NCBI GenBank assembly: GCA_012522575.1
Contig: JAAYKE010000059.1
Coordinates: 1-34,185 of the forward strand
From: Armatimonadota bacterium
GTDB lineage: Bacteria; Armatimonadota; UBA5829
Length of the DNA: 34,185 nt
Reading direction: 5' to 3'
The notes under the pieces are model-generated. The model had not been told where the DNA came from. It searched no databases and saw only the letters and a program-made list of their open reading frames with translations. The position numbers and the translations under genes were made by a program. Shown here in pieces: positions 24,950 to 33,956 of this stretch (positions within the stretch are counted from its first letter, which is position 1; each line of letters begins with the position of its first letter).

Positions 24950-26785
24950 GTGACGAACTCAGCAATAAAGCTGACTAAAGAAGATATTGCGCGTGCCAAC
25001 GCAAAGTTGTATCTGGCGGATAAGGCCTATCTTAAATTATTGGGCAGAGATCAGCCGGCAAAGTTGCGCCAGGTGGCCAAATCAATTGATGTGCAAGGGG
25101 TTAGCCCCAGGCTTATTCGCAGCGTTATGCTCGAAAGCGACCGCTTCGAGACAATCGACAGACGATGGGCTCCGTCGATACGATGCAGCGATATACGCAG
25201 GCCGTTTGAGCGGGTGTTGGCGGACTTGCTGGTGAGCGCGGGAATACCGGTGAGCGTCGAGGCGCTTGCCGAAGAACTCGGCCAGATTTACGACCGCCCT
25301 GCCGATACCTACAAGCAGATGCTGCCGAGGATATTGTCCGGCGGGGAAAATTTCTTTGACGCAGGCTCGTTGGGATATGGCCTGTCGCAGTGGCTGCTCG
25401 AACCGACCTCCGATGATGAGGCCGATATAATATTCGACAACAATCTGTCTCAGGATCAGATTGATGAATATTCCAAAGATTGCGATGGCGGGGAATGGGA
25501 CGCCGACAATATCGCCGAATCGGCCGCTGCAATACTCAAAAAATGCAAAAAGCCGGTGCCGGTTAAGATACTTGCTCTATTCGCATGGAGAAGTCTGCAG
25601 ACGGATTTCCAGTCAATCGACTTCTATGCGCAGTTGGTATCCGGGGATCAGATTCTGCTTTTGTCCGACCAAAAGGCATACCCGGCGAGCGCAGAAAAGG
25701 GCTTTATGACCACTATCGGCAAGCTCGCCGAAGAAGTGGCGGCCCTGCCGATGGACGAAGAGGACGAGGCGGACGGGCCGGTCACGGTCACCGACACCGA
25801 TAAAGAAGAGATCATCAAGCGGATACTCGAAAAAGGCAGCGCATCCGCAGAGGACCTTATCGAGTATGTCCTTGAGGTTGGATCCGATGAACCGGCTTAT
25901 GCGGGCGCGTATGAGCAGCTCAGGGACGCTTTGGCTGCTGATGAGCGTGTGATGTGGCTTGGAGGCACGCGATATGGCGAGCAGGTGGTATTCCCGGACG
26001 AAGTTCAGCTTATGCCGCCATCTCTGATCGTAGCTGCCACTGTGCCATACGAAACTCCCGAAGGCGATGTCTTCGATCAGGAATTGGAAGTTGAAGGCTT
26101 CGAAGGGGACCTCAAGACCGCTATCTACGATCCTTTGGTCGAAGACGTGACCGACGAGGACCCGACCCTGACCAACTATCAGCCCAACGAGGACTCTCAG
26201 CGGTGCGTGCTCAAATATCACCATAAAGTGGAAGCAACGTTCCCGATATGCCAGATCAACCCTGATTTCTTCGGCTCGGAGCCTGCGATTATACCGATCA
26301 CGCTCATTGATGAGGGCAAAAGAAAGCCGGCATTCGTTAACAACGAACTGCGTTTGATCTTCGGGCCGCAGGACTTCTTCCAGGAGATCACGGAGGTCTC
26401 CGGCGCGGTGTTTTATATCGAGAAAACTGCAAAGCCCGGCGAGTTCCGGTTTAGATATGACGGTGAGGTAGAAGAAGAACTCGCGATTGATACTGCTCGC
26501 AGCCTGGAACTGCTCGATATACGCAACGATTTCGAGAGTCGGGAAATGCCGATGTTCGACGTGATCACCAGCATACTGGGACAGCGCGGGCAGGGCATGA
26601 CCTTCGCGCAGCTTGTCAACGAGGTCAACATTATCAAGCGCACCTCCCGGCTGGTGGTCGCCTCAATTTTAAGTTCATACCACTGCTTCCATACACGCGG
26701 CAAGTCAGGACTATGGCAGCTTGATGCCAAGAAAATCACTCAGGGCTTCACCAAGAACAAGAGGAAATATATCAAGAAAGACTAA
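24950..26785 (+). CDS. Unassigned protein with several winged-helix-like units
   Basis: I do not recognise a named family for this 611-residue cytoplasmic protein. By eye it contains repeated units of helix, turn, helix and strand that resemble winged helices of the HARE-HTH kind: about 32-78 (LRQVAKSIDVQGVSPRLIRS), 84-150 (ADLLVSAGIPVSVEALAEEL), 186-245 (ILKKCKKPVPVKILALFAW), 283-350 (IIKRILEKGSASAEDLIEYV) and a C-terminal unit at 533-593 (ILGQRGQGMTFAQLVNEVNI...GLWQLDAKK) followed by a basic tail. An acidic, beta-rich region (about 365-525) separates the fourth and fifth units. Nucleic-acid binding or a transcription role is inferred. The GTG start at 24950 has GGAGGG six bases upstream; the longer TTG start at 24866 has none. 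A terminator follows. Confidence 0.7.
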   Translation: MTNSAIKLTKEDIARANAKLYLADKAYLKLLGRDQPAKLRQVAKSIDVQGVSPRLIRSVMLESDRFETIDRRWAPSIRCSDIRRPFERVLADLLVSAGIPVSVEALAEELGQIYDRPADTYKQMLPRILSGGENFFDAGSLGYGLSQWLLEPTSDDEADIIFDNNLSQDQIDEYSKDCDGGEWDADNIAESAAAILKKCKKPVPVKILALFAWRSLQTDFQSIDFYAQLVSGDQILLLSDQKAYPASAEKGFMTTIGKLAEEVAALPMDEEDEADGPVTVTDTDKEEIIKRILEKGSASAEDLIEYVLEVGSDEPAYAGAYEQLRDALAADERVMWLGGTRYGEQVVFPDEVQLMPPSLIVAATVPYETPEGDVFDQELEVEGFEGDLKTAIYDPLVEDVTDEDPTLTNYQPNEDSQRCVLKYHHKVEATFPICQINPDFFGSEPAIIPITLIDEGKRKPAFVNNELRLIFGPQDFFQEITEVSGAVFYIEKTAKPGEFRFRYDGEVEEELAIDTARSLELLDIRNDFESREMPMFDVITSILGQRGQGMTFAQLVNEVNIIKRTSRLVVASILSSYHCFHTRGKSGLWQLDAKKITQGFTKNKRKYIKKD

Positions 26786-26813
26786 TCTGTCGCTTATCGA
26801 TACAACGGCAAAT

Positions 26814-26843
26814 GGTGGCGGTCGGCTCGGTCGCCACCTTTAT
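26814..26843 (+). terminator. Rho-independent terminator
   Basis: GGTGGCG (26814-26820) pairs perfectly with CGCCACC (26832-26838) around an 11-nt loop and is followed by TTTATC. It closes the rimO/winged-helix transcript and separates it from gltX. Confidence 0.7.
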
Positions 26844-26897
26844 CGTGTTAGAATTCCGGCAGGTGAAATACAACAAATACCCAAGGACTAAAGATCA

Positions 26898-28364
26898 ATG
26901 ACACCGGACAAACCCAGATTACGTATGGCTCCAAGCCCTACAGGCTCCCCGCATATCGGCAACATCCGCACGGCAGTTTTCGATTATCTCTACGCGCGAC
27001 ATACCGGCGGCACGTTTATTTTGCGCATCGAGGACACCGACCGCAATCGTTTCGTTGAGGGAGCACTTGAGGAGATGATGTATGCGCTAAGGTGGATGGG
27101 GATGCAATGGGACGAAGGTCCCGAAGCAGGTGGCGACTTTGGTCCGTATTTTCAATCGCAGCGATTGGATATATATCACCAATACGCCGACCGTCTTGTC
27201 GAGCAGGGCAGGGCGTATCGCTGCTATTGCACCAGAGAGCGGCTGGAGGAGATGCGAAAAGTGCAGGAGGCCGCCAAGCTGCCCCCGGGATACGATCGCC
27301 GATGCCGCAATCTCAGCAAGGAAGAAAGCGGGACCCTCGCACAAGAAAATCCGAATCCCGTCATCCGATTTGCCATGAACAGGGATGGAACGACTGAGCT
27401 TGACGATGTGGTGCGGGGACACGTCAGTTTTCGCAACGATCTGCAGGACGATTTCATAATTATAAAAGCTGATGGATTTCCCACCTATCACTTTGCCAGC
27501 GTGGTCGACGATCATCTGATGAAGATAACCCACGTCGTGCGCGGCGATGAGTGGCTTTCGAGCGCACCCAAGCACGTGCAGATATATGAGGCTCTCGGCT
27601 GGCAGGCTCCGGTGTGGGTCCATCCGTCACTTATTTTAGACGAGAGCGGCAAAAAGCTCTCCAAGCGCAGCGAGGCGCAGACGCGCTTTCTATCCTATAT
27701 CGAAGATGGCTACCTGCCGGAGGCGATGCTCAATTTCCTGGCGACTATGGGATGGAGCGCGGGTGAGGATAGAAAGTTATATTCCCGCGAAGAACTGATC
27801 GAGAAGTTTGCTTTGGAGGGGATCACCAATCACCCGGCGATCTTCGACCTCGCTAAACTAAACGACCTTCAGGGAGAATACATCAGGATGCTGGCGGTGG
27901 AGCAGCTTGCCGATATGATACAGCCGCGGCTGCAGCAGGCAGGTTACATCGGAGATTCGCTTGCCGGTGATGACATATCCTACCTGCTCCGAGTGACCGC
28001 TCTCATTCAAGATCGACTGGTGCTGTTGAATGAGGCCGCGGATATGGTTTCATATTTCTACTCCGATGAGTTCGAATATGACGAAAAAGGAGCCAGAAAA
28101 CATCTTGCGAAGGATACGACGCCTGCGATATTGAAGGCGGTTATATCAAAACTGTCGGATGTAAATAGCTGGACGGTCGGGGACATCGAGTCGGCGATGA
28201 GAGCTGTAGCCGACGACCTGGCTGTAAAGGCGGCGGATATAATCCATCCGACCCGAATGGCCGTCACCGGGCGAACCTGGGGACCGGGTCTGTTCGAGTT
28301 GATGGAAGTAATCGGCAAGTCCCGCGTAGTGGCGCGATTAGAACGCTGCGCCGGCGGGTTGTAG
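26898..28364 (+). CDS. gltX: Glutamyl-tRNA synthetase GltX
   Basis: GltX charges tRNA-Glu, and in many bacteria lacking GlnRS also tRNA-Gln. The 488-residue class I synthetase has the HIGH motif as PTGSPHIGNIRT (HIGN at 19-22), a zinc-site pattern CYC...YDRRC starting near residue 110, the KMSKS loop KKLSKRSE near residue 250, and the C-terminal helical anticodon-binding domain. Whether it is discriminating cannot be judged from these motifs. The ATG has AAGGA ten bases upstream. It is followed 20 nt later by the first amidohydrolase-like gene, with which it is probably co-transcribed. Confidence 0.96.
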   Translation: MTPDKPRLRMAPSPTGSPHIGNIRTAVFDYLYARHTGGTFILRIEDTDRNRFVEGALEEMMYALRWMGMQWDEGPEAGGDFGPYFQSQRLDIYHQYADRLVEQGRAYRCYCTRERLEEMRKVQEAAKLPPGYDRRCRNLSKEESGTLAQENPNPVIRFAMNRDGTTELDDVVRGHVSFRNDLQDDFIIIKADGFPTYHFASVVDDHLMKITHVVRGDEWLSSAPKHVQIYEALGWQAPVWVHPSLILDESGKKLSKRSEAQTRFLSYIEDGYLPEAMLNFLATMGWSAGEDRKLYSREELIEKFALEGITNHPAIFDLAKLNDLQGEYIRMLAVEQLADMIQPRLQQAGYIGDSLAGDDISYLLRVTALIQDRLVLLNEAADMVSYFYSDEFEYDEKGARKHLAKDTTPAILKAVISKLSDVNSWTVGDIESAMRAVADDLAVKAADIIHPTRMAVTGRTWGPGLFELMEVIGKSRVVARLERCAGGL

Positions 28365-28384
28365 CGGAAAGGGTGAGGTAGTAT

Positions 28385-29116
28385 ATGGCCTTTGAGATAA
28401 TAGATGCCAATACAGTCTTTGGCCCGTGGCCGATTGTGCGAGCGGATATGCCGGTTGACAGGCTGACAAAAGCGCTCAGCAAACACGGAGTGTCGCAGTC
28501 TATTGCGATTTCCACCGTGGGAGTTCTGCACAATTACGGGGATGGCAACAACGAGACCCTTAGATTGTGTTCCGAACAGGGCGGGACTTTGATCCCGGCT
28601 GCAACGATAGATCCGAGGGGATATTTCGGCGCAAAAGGGCTGGCGGCAAAGCTGGCGGAAGCCGGATTCAAAATGTTTCGTTTTTTTCCGCTCATTCAGG
28701 AGTGGCCGTTGGATCATTCGGCGTTTTGTGATATGCTCGATGACATTGAGCCTGTCGGAGCCCCTGTGATGATTCAGGCCAGGGAGACCGGATGTCCGAG
28801 CGCTTTGCAGCGGATTTTGGGCGGGCGCGATATCACTTTTATTCTCGAAGGCATTTCCTTTGAGAATATGGCCGAGGCGGTTTCGGTGATGCGAAAATAT
28901 CCGAATATCGTGTGCGATACGCGAGAGCTTCGAGTGCCGGGCGCGTTGCGATTCCTGGTAGATCAGGTCGGAGCCGACCGCGTAGTCTTCGGCTCGGGAT
29001 GCCTGCGCAGTTCCCTTGCGGCCGCGCTGGGCTATGTGATGGATGCCGATATCCCCGACGAGGCCAAAAGCGCGATATTGAGCGGCAATATAAAGCGCTT
29101 GCTGGGAGGTGCTTAG
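28385..29116 (+). CDS. Amidohydrolase-like (Amidohydrolase_2 type) protein, first of a tandem pair
   Basis: The 243-residue protein looks like a short TIM-barrel of the metal-dependent hydrolase superfamily. It opens with FEIIDANTVFG, where active members have D-x-H-x-H, so both first-strand histidines are missing. Later segments fit the family: PAATIDPRGYFGAKGLAAKL, FRFFPLIQEWPLD, and the end RVVFGSGCLRSSLAAALGYV with IPDEAKSAILSGNIKRLL, which mimics the usual VLFGSDxP...I...N..RLL ending but has Cys/Gly where Asp would be. It may therefore be non-hydrolytic. The ATG has GGTGAGG six bases upstream. Its stop codon directly touches the start of the second copy. Confidence 0.75.
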   Translation: MAFEIIDANTVFGPWPIVRADMPVDRLTKALSKHGVSQSIAISTVGVLHNYGDGNNETLRLCSEQGGTLIPAATIDPRGYFGAKGLAAKLAEAGFKMFRFFPLIQEWPLDHSAFCDMLDDIEPVGAPVMIQARETGCPSALQRILGGRDITFILEGISFENMAEAVSVMRKYPNIVCDTRELRVPGALRFLVDQVGADRVVFGSGCLRSSLAAALGYVMDADIPDEAKSAILSGNIKRLLGGA

Positions 29117-29857
29117 ATGGCAATTATTGATCTTCATGCCGAAATCGGCACCACGCCGGTGTGGGGAGTATCGTTTTCCGAGGCCAACCTCACCCGCAGT
29201 ATGCAAAAATACAACGTCCAGCGTTCGATCATCTCATCAACCATCGGCAATTCATGTGACTTTCGTCGAGGCAATGCTCAGATCGCCAGAATCGTCGAGG
29301 CCAACAAGTCGATGCTTGGCTGTGTGGTTGTGAATATGAACTATCCCGAGCAGTCGCAAAAAGAGATGCATGCATATCTTGCCCAAAACGAGTTTGCCGC
29401 TCTGTTGCTCACTTCAGGGCTGCGCGGACGCCATGTCACCCTTGCGGAGACAGAGGAAATACTAAACGCGCACAGAAGATTTGTTAAACCGGTCTTTTTG
29501 CACACGCCAAATCAGGCCGCAGCACTTGCGGCAAATGAGATCGCCAAAACGTTCAACATCATGAAATTCGTGTTGATAGGCATGGGTGGGGACGGCTGGC
29601 GGATGGCGACATTACTTGCCGAGAGAACCCTCAACCTTGTATTGGAAGTATCAGGCTCGTCGAGTCCGGACAAGATAAACTTTGCAGTCGAACGGATCGG
29701 CGCGCACAGGATGGTCTACGGCAGCGGCCTGCCTTACGTGGACCCGTCTGCCATAATTGGCCTGGTTCAGGATGCCGATATAAGCGATTCCGATAAGCGC
29801 AATATATTCCAGGGCAGCGCTCAGCGATTATTCGGCTGGAAGCGGAGCCAGGAATAG
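29117..29857 (+). CDS. Amidohydrolase-like protein, second of a tandem pair
   Basis: The 246-residue protein is a homologue of the preceding one. It opens with IIDLHAEIG, retaining one histidine of the D-x-H-x-H motif, and has the same architecture: SIISSTIGNSCDF, ALLLTSGLRGRHVTL, KPVFLHTPNQAAAL, and the end HRMVYGSGLPYVDPSAIIG followed by ISDSDKRNIFQGSAQRLFGW. The final catalytic aspartate (usual GSD) is a glycine (GSG), so metal-dependent hydrolysis is doubtful. GGAGGT precedes the ATG within the end of the first gene. Tandem placement after gltX and before thioredoxin suggests one transcript; the pair could form a heterodimer. The substrate is unknown. Confidence 0.75.
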   Translation: MAIIDLHAEIGTTPVWGVSFSEANLTRSMQKYNVQRSIISSTIGNSCDFRRGNAQIARIVEANKSMLGCVVVNMNYPEQSQKEMHAYLAQNEFAALLLTSGLRGRHVTLAETEEILNAHRRFVKPVFLHTPNQAAALAANEIAKTFNIMKFVLIGMGGDGWRMATLLAERTLNLVLEVSGSSSPDKINFAVERIGAHRMVYGSGLPYVDPSAIIGLVQDADISDSDKRNIFQGSAQRLFGWKRSQE

Positions 29858-29902
29858 CGAGATAGGATTAATGACAAAACACGATTTAGTAGGAGGAGAG
29901 AA

Positions 29903-30223
29903 ATGACGGCTACTGCTATCACTGCTGACAATTTCGATGCGGAAGTGCTGAAATCCGATGTCCCCGTCATCGTCGACTTTTGGGCCGAATGGTGCGGCCC
30001 CTGCAAGGCTTTGGCTCCGACAATCGATGAGATTGCAAATGAGTACGAGGGCAAGATCAAAGTATTCAAGCTCGATGTGCAGACTGAGGCCGCGCTGGCC
30101 AGCAAATACGGCGTATCGAGCATTCCCACGCTGCTTTTCTTTAAGGGCGGGGAAATAGCAGACCGCATCGTAGGGTTGCGACCCAAAAATGACATAACCG
30201 GCCGCATAGCCCCGCTGCTTTAG
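29903..30223 (+). CDS. trxA: Thioredoxin
   Basis: This 106-residue cytoplasmic disulfide reductase keeps enzymes such as ribonucleotide reductase reduced. The active site is FWAEWCGPCK with cysteines at 31 and 34, and the cis-proline loop is VSSIPTLLFFKGGE. The length is standard for TrxA. There is no signal peptide or anchor. The ATG has a very strong ribosome site (GGAGGAG) 5 nt upstream, predicting high translation. A terminator hairpin overlaps the stop codon. No thioredoxin reductase gene is nearby. Confidence 0.95.
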   Translation: MTATAITADNFDAEVLKSDVPVIVDFWAEWCGPCKALAPTIDEIANEYEGKIKVFKLDVQTEAALASKYGVSSIPTLLFFKGGEIADRIVGLRPKNDITGRIAPLL

Positions 30224-30230
30224 CGGGTTT
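30211..30230 (+). terminator. Terminator overlapping the thioredoxin stop codon
   Basis: CCCGCT (30211-30216) pairs with AGCGGG (30222-30227) around a 5-nt loop, followed by TTT. The stop codon lies inside the hairpin. The U-run is short, so efficiency is uncertain. Confidence 0.5.
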
Positions 30231-30256
30231 GATACAAATCGGTGTTTCGGGATTGG

Positions 30257-30284
30257 CGATGTACGAACCCGGAACATCGATTTT
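30257..30284 (+). terminator. Possible second terminator after thioredoxin
   Basis: CGATGT (30257-30262) pairs with ACATCG (30274-30279), followed by ATTTT. It may back up the first hairpin. The rest of the gap to 30426 shows no further clear signal. Confidence 0.35.
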
Positions 30285-30426
30285 ACCTCTGCTGACGATC
30301 ACAACTTACGATTCCGGCCTGCATTTCTCGTTTCTTTCCTCCAGCCCGCCCTCTAACTCGCCACAATATAGTATGTAAAACTAAGTGTCATCGAAAAAAT
30401 ACCACTCTAAGTGAGGGAGTTCCATA

Positions 30427-31626
30427 ATGGCCTCTACGATCGGCGCTGGCGCTGGGGAATTTGATGAGCGTCTTGTTAGTGTAATTCAAAATGAGTTAGC
30501 GCAGGGAGAACAGGTAGTAGCTCAGGAAGCCGGAGACCAGGGGCAGGCTATAGCCCTGACCGGGTTACGTATCATAATCGCTAAGGCCGGGCTTTCAGCA
30601 ACCGGAGAATTGCACGGCCTCAAAGTCGGTTCTTTCAAATTATCCGACATTACGGCGGTCAACCTCCGCAAAGGGCCGCTCGGAGCAGTGATTCAAATAT
30701 GCGACGATGCCGCAGATAACGCATCAGTTGGGCCGAGGCCCGATAACATCATTGTCTTTACCGGTGCGGACAGAGTCAAGAAAGCGCAGGCTTTTGCCTC
30801 TGATCTGGAGGCTTTGACGCAGATGTCCGTGAATCGGATAGACCCGACCAGCAAACCGGTGAAGGAAGCCGCCGCCGTTGTAAAACCTGCCGCTCCTGAA
30901 GTGCAAGAAGCTGATGAGGCCGTTGCACATGCCGAAGCGGTCGAGGCGTCGCCAGAGATCGCTGCGCCCGAAGAATCAATTCCCCAAGAGCCGGAACCAG
31001 AAGCTCGATCGGCTTTCAAACCGAACCCTCGTTTGCCGAAATCCGTTCGAAAAAAGGAGATTGGCCCAAACAGGATGCTCGTTGCGTTTGGCGTGCTTGC
31101 CGCCCTGGTATTTGTCGGCATGGCCATAATGGCTCCTCTGCACGATGCACAACTGGAATCTGCGCCGATTGGCGTATCCGGAACAAGTCAGCTCAACAAT
31201 GTCAAACTGCAGGCAGCCGCTATATCCAACTACGCCAATTCCATAGATAAGTTGCTCAGCAAAGCCAACTCCACCACAGATGCGTTCAAGGCCGTTGTCA
31301 GAAGCTCCGACAAGAACGCGATACTCTCAGCCAGCAGATCGTTGATATTGGATCAGGTTTTTAGAGAAGTGGCGGATATGAGCGCGCCTCCCGGATTGGC
31401 AGCAGCCAAAGAGGACCTTGTGGAAGGGCTGTTGTCACGCAAAAATGCTGTTGCCGCCGCTGCCGGAGCTGCGAGTTCCTCCGAGGCGATGAATGTGCGC
31501 GCATTGTTGTCACGCTTCGATGAGGCAGACAAACAAATCAGTCGAGGCAGATCCAACATCAGGAACGCCAATGCAGCCGCAGAACTCAAAGTGGCCGAAT
31601 TGTCCGGTTCGGGCAAAAAGCAATAG
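30427..31626 (+). CDS. Membrane-anchored protein with PH-like N-terminal domain, function unknown
   Basis: The 399-residue protein has three parts. Residues about 12-135 look like a bacterial PH-type domain (QNELAQGEQVVAQEAGDQG, AIALTGLRIIIAKAG, FKLSDITAVNLRKGPLGAVI), the pattern of short-chain bPH/YokE-like domains. Residues about 150-205 are a flexible Ala/Glu/Pro-rich linker. One transmembrane segment (about 217-238, LVAFGVLAALVFVGMAIMAP) is followed by a mostly helical domain. With no signal peptide, the PH-like part should be cytoplasmic and the helical part outside (inference). The ATG has GAGGGAG upstream. It is convergent with grpE; the 50-nt gap shows no strong terminator. Confidence 0.75.
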   Translation: MASTIGAGAGEFDERLVSVIQNELAQGEQVVAQEAGDQGQAIALTGLRIIIAKAGLSATGELHGLKVGSFKLSDITAVNLRKGPLGAVIQICDDAADNASVGPRPDNIIVFTGADRVKKAQAFASDLEALTQMSVNRIDPTSKPVKEAAAVVKPAAPEVQEADEAVAHAEAVEASPEIAAPEESIPQEPEPEARSAFKPNPRLPKSVRKKEIGPNRMLVAFGVLAALVFVGMAIMAPLHDAQLESAPIGVSGTSQLNNVKLQAAAISNYANSIDKLLSKANSTTDAFKAVVRSSDKNAILSASRSLILDQVFREVADMSAPPGLAAAKEDLVEGLLSRKNAVAAAAGAASSSEAMNVRALLSRFDEADKQISRGRSNIRNANAAAELKVAELSGSGKKQ

Positions 31627-31676
31627 CAGCCGATGCGCAATAAGCGATCCCGGATCGAATGGCCCTCGGCAGGGTG

Positions 31677-32234
31677 TCAGGGTTTAGTCGCCACCTTGAC
31701 ACGTGATGGCCGCAGGACTTTGCCGTTAAGCGTATAGCCCTTTTCGATCTCTTCAATTATGGTGTTGTCCTCATATTCATCGGTCTCTTCAAGCATCAAA
31801 GCCTCGTGATACTCAGGGTCAAACTGCATTCCGACAGCTTCAATCGGCTGCAAACCCTCCCTGGCCAGCATTTCTAGTATATGTTTGAGGGTTAGCGTTA
31901 CGCCCTCTACCAGCGATTCGTAGCTGTGTTCGGCTTCGGCGGCCTGTAGCGTGCGGTCGAAGTTGTCTATGAGCGGGAGCAGTTTCAAGATCAAATCTTC
32001 TCGCACAAGACCATTCAGGCGCGTGACCTCATCGCGCTGCCGTTTACGATAGTTGTCAAAATCGGCCATCACCCGCAGATAGCTGTTTTGGGTGTCTTCA
32101 ACGCTGCACTTCAGGCTCTCGATCTCCTGTTGCAGAGCGTTTATGTCCAAATCCATCTCATCCTGATCCGCGTCTTCTTCAACTGGAGCTTCAAATTCGA
32201 TTGGCGCTTTGTTGGCTGGATTATTTTTATTCAT
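31677..32234 (-). CDS. grpE: GrpE nucleotide-exchange factor of DnaK
   Basis: GrpE releases ADP from the Hsp70 DnaK. The 185-residue protein has an acidic N terminus, the long dimer coiled coil (about 30-85, with [17 protein letters not shown] as family signature), [13 protein letters not shown], and the C-terminal beta domain ending [21 protein letters not shown] longer reading frame to 32288 exists, but the ATG at 32234 has AGGAG five bases upstream and does not overlap the chaperonin gene. It follows the group III chaperonin by 31 nt on the same strand, so they are very likely co-transcribed. dnaK, dnaJ and hrcA are not in the window, so its partner must be elsewhere. Confidence 0.95.
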   Translation of the reverse strand: MNKNNPANKAPIEFEAPVEEDADQDEMDLDINALQQEIESLKCSVEDTQNSYLRVMADFDNYRKRQRDEVTRLNGLVREDLILKLLPLIDNFDRTLQAAEAEHSYESLVEGVTLTLKHILEMLAREGLQPIEAVGMQFDPEYHEALMLEETDEYEDNTIIEEIEKGYTLNGKVLRPSRVKVATKP

Positions 32235-32265
32235 CTTACTCCTCGGCTTGCTTACAAGCGAACCT

Positions 32266-33813
32266 TTATCCGTCTTCTCCCTCGTCACGTTTTCTGATAA
32301 TCGTATTTATCCGCAGTATTGCTTCTGCAATCTCCGCTGCTGTTCTAAGCGCATGCAGCTTGACCGCAGTAGGGTCAAATATGCCGTTTGCGATCATATC
32401 CGCGATCTCACCCGTATCACAGTCTATGCCTAGACAGTGCGACCCGGCTTCATGTTGCGCTACTATCAAATTCTCCACTTTCTCAAGGGGATTTAATCCC
32501 GCGTTTGCCACTATGCATCCCGGAGGTTTCTTCAGAGCCGCCGCTACGCAGTCGATTCCGTATGCCGCCATGCCTCGCGCGCTTTCCCTGATCGCCTGCA
32601 CGTGTCTCAATGCAGCGATTTCAATTGCGCCTCCTCCGGGGACGATTCCCGATGAGACAGCCGCCTGCAATGCTCCTGCGGCGTCTCGGGCGACTCTCTG
32701 ACGCTCATCTTTTACCTCTCTGGTCGATGCGCCAATCAACACTGTGGCCATCTTTGCGTCGCTGTCGCCAACTACCCGAATATGATTCAGCCTTTCATCC
32801 TCGTATACCCGACCGCAGACGCCCAAAAAACTTTTCAGCTCATCCGGGCTTTTTGCAAGTCCGGCCCTCTTTATCGTCCTTGCGCCGGTCAACGCTGCAA
32901 GAGACGCAATATCGCGCGATGACAGCCTGCGCACGGCCAGTATCCCGGCATCTACCATCAATTCCTCGGCAACAGGGTCAATGCCTTTAGCAGTGGCAAC
33001 GAATCCGACTCCCAGGTCAATCAACTTCTGTATGTTGGCGCGGAACTCTTCCTGCATTGCGATATGACGCGCGAATCCGGATTCCGTAGCCAGAGCCTCG
33101 TTTTCGACTTGCGGAGGCTCCAGCGCCTCGTCGACTATGAGCACGAGCGGATTTTCGACCGCCGTCGGCATCTGTTTGCTGGCGCGCTGCTTATCGAGTA
33201 TCATCCCGTTGATTACTTCACTTTGAGCGCCCTCGGCGGCGACCACAGAATCCGCCAGTCGAAACCCGGCTGACTTCAGCGTCTCCTCACCTATCAGGCG
33301 CGCAGCTTTCACCACCATATCCGCGATTTCCGCATTGCCGCGTGCAGCGATGAGCGCAACTGCAAATACGGCCTCATCGTTCACTGAGACTTCCGTTGAC
33401 TTCGATGCAACGAATGACAGCGTGTCACTTATGCCCTGTCGAATGCCTTCGATAACCCTGGTTACGGGCACTCCTTTGGATACATGCCCGACGCCTTCGG
33501 CTATAAGCGCAGCAGCCAGAATAGTCGTCGTGGTTGTGCCATCGCCGATCTCTTCTTCCTGCGCCCGCGCCGCTCGTATCAGCATTTTCGCCGCAGGATG
33601 AGCGGTGTCGATCTTATCCAGTATAGTCGCGCCATCGTTGGTTACGGTGACATCGCCGAACTTGTCGACCAGCATACAGTCCAGCCCTTTCGGCCCGATA
33701 GTGCCCTCGACGGCAGCGGAAAGGGAGCTTATCGCCGATGAATTGGTCATAAGCGCGGCTAATCGCTCATCGACATCGGTTGTCTTGGAGACTTGTTTTA
33801 CGTGGCTGCTCAT
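32266..33813 (-). CDS. Archaeal-type (group III, thermosome-like) chaperonin in a bacterium
   Basis: The 515-residue ATP-driven folding ring subunit is of the thermosome/CCT type, not GroEL. Signatures are [28 protein letters not shown] (in pieces, residues about 38-64), [18 protein letters not shown], the ATP-site motif GDGTTT at 90-95, and [14 protein letters not shown] near 400. Such chaperonins carry a built-in lid, so no GroES is required. Bacterial members (group III, first characterised in Carboxydothermus) are rare and have been reported next to dnaK-system genes; here the neighbour is grpE. The C terminus is acidic and lacks a GGM-type tail. The ATG has AAGGA eight bases upstream. 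No CIRCE element is seen before it, so HrcA control is not supported. Confidence 0.93.
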   Translation of the reverse strand: MSSHVKQVSKTTDVDERLAALMTNSSAISSLSAAVEGTIGPKGLDCMLVDKFGDVTVTNDGATILDKIDTAHPAAKMLIRAARAQEEEIGDGTTTTTILAAALIAEGVGHVSKGVPVTRVIEGIRQGISDTLSFVASKSTEVSVNDEAVFAVALIAARGNAEIADMVVKAARLIGEETLKSAGFRLADSVVAAEGAQSEVINGMILDKQRASKQMPTAVENPLVLIVDEALEPPQVENEALATESGFARHIAMQEEFRANIQKLIDLGVGFVATAKGIDPVAEELMVDAGILAVRRLSSRDIASLAALTGARTIKRAGLAKSPDELKSFLGVCGRVYEDERLNHIRVVGDSDAKMATVLIGASTREVKDERQRVARDAAGALQAAVSSGIVPGGGAIEIAALRHVQAIRESARGMAAYGIDCVAAALKKPPGCIVANAGLNPLEKVENLIVAQHEAGSHCLGIDCDTGEIADMIANGIFDPTAVKLHALRTAAEIAEAILRINTIIRKRDEGEDG

Positions 33814-33845
33814 ATTGTTAAGTCCTTGCCGGCTAATCGCTCACT

Positions 33846-33875
33846 ATTATGGCACACTCAGGGGACTGCCGTAAA
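33846..33875 (-). promoter_or_regulatory. Possible promoter of the chaperonin-grpE operon
   Basis: On the minus strand, TTTACG (33870-33875, four of six), an 18-nt spacer and CATAAT (33846-33851, five of six). The leader would be about 25 nt. This is a modest match; a heat-shock-specific element was not found. Confidence 0.35.
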
Positions 33876-33956
33876 GTCAGATCGGCAAACGTAACAGCTC
33901 ACGAATGATGAGTACTCCTGTCTGTAGTGTCCGATCTCCGTCTCGGACTAGGCCGT

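Noticed and set aside
28058-29206. Long minus-strand ORF of 382 codons opposite gltX and the first amidohydrolase
   Set aside because: Antisense shadow of two well-supported genes, with no recognisable motif.
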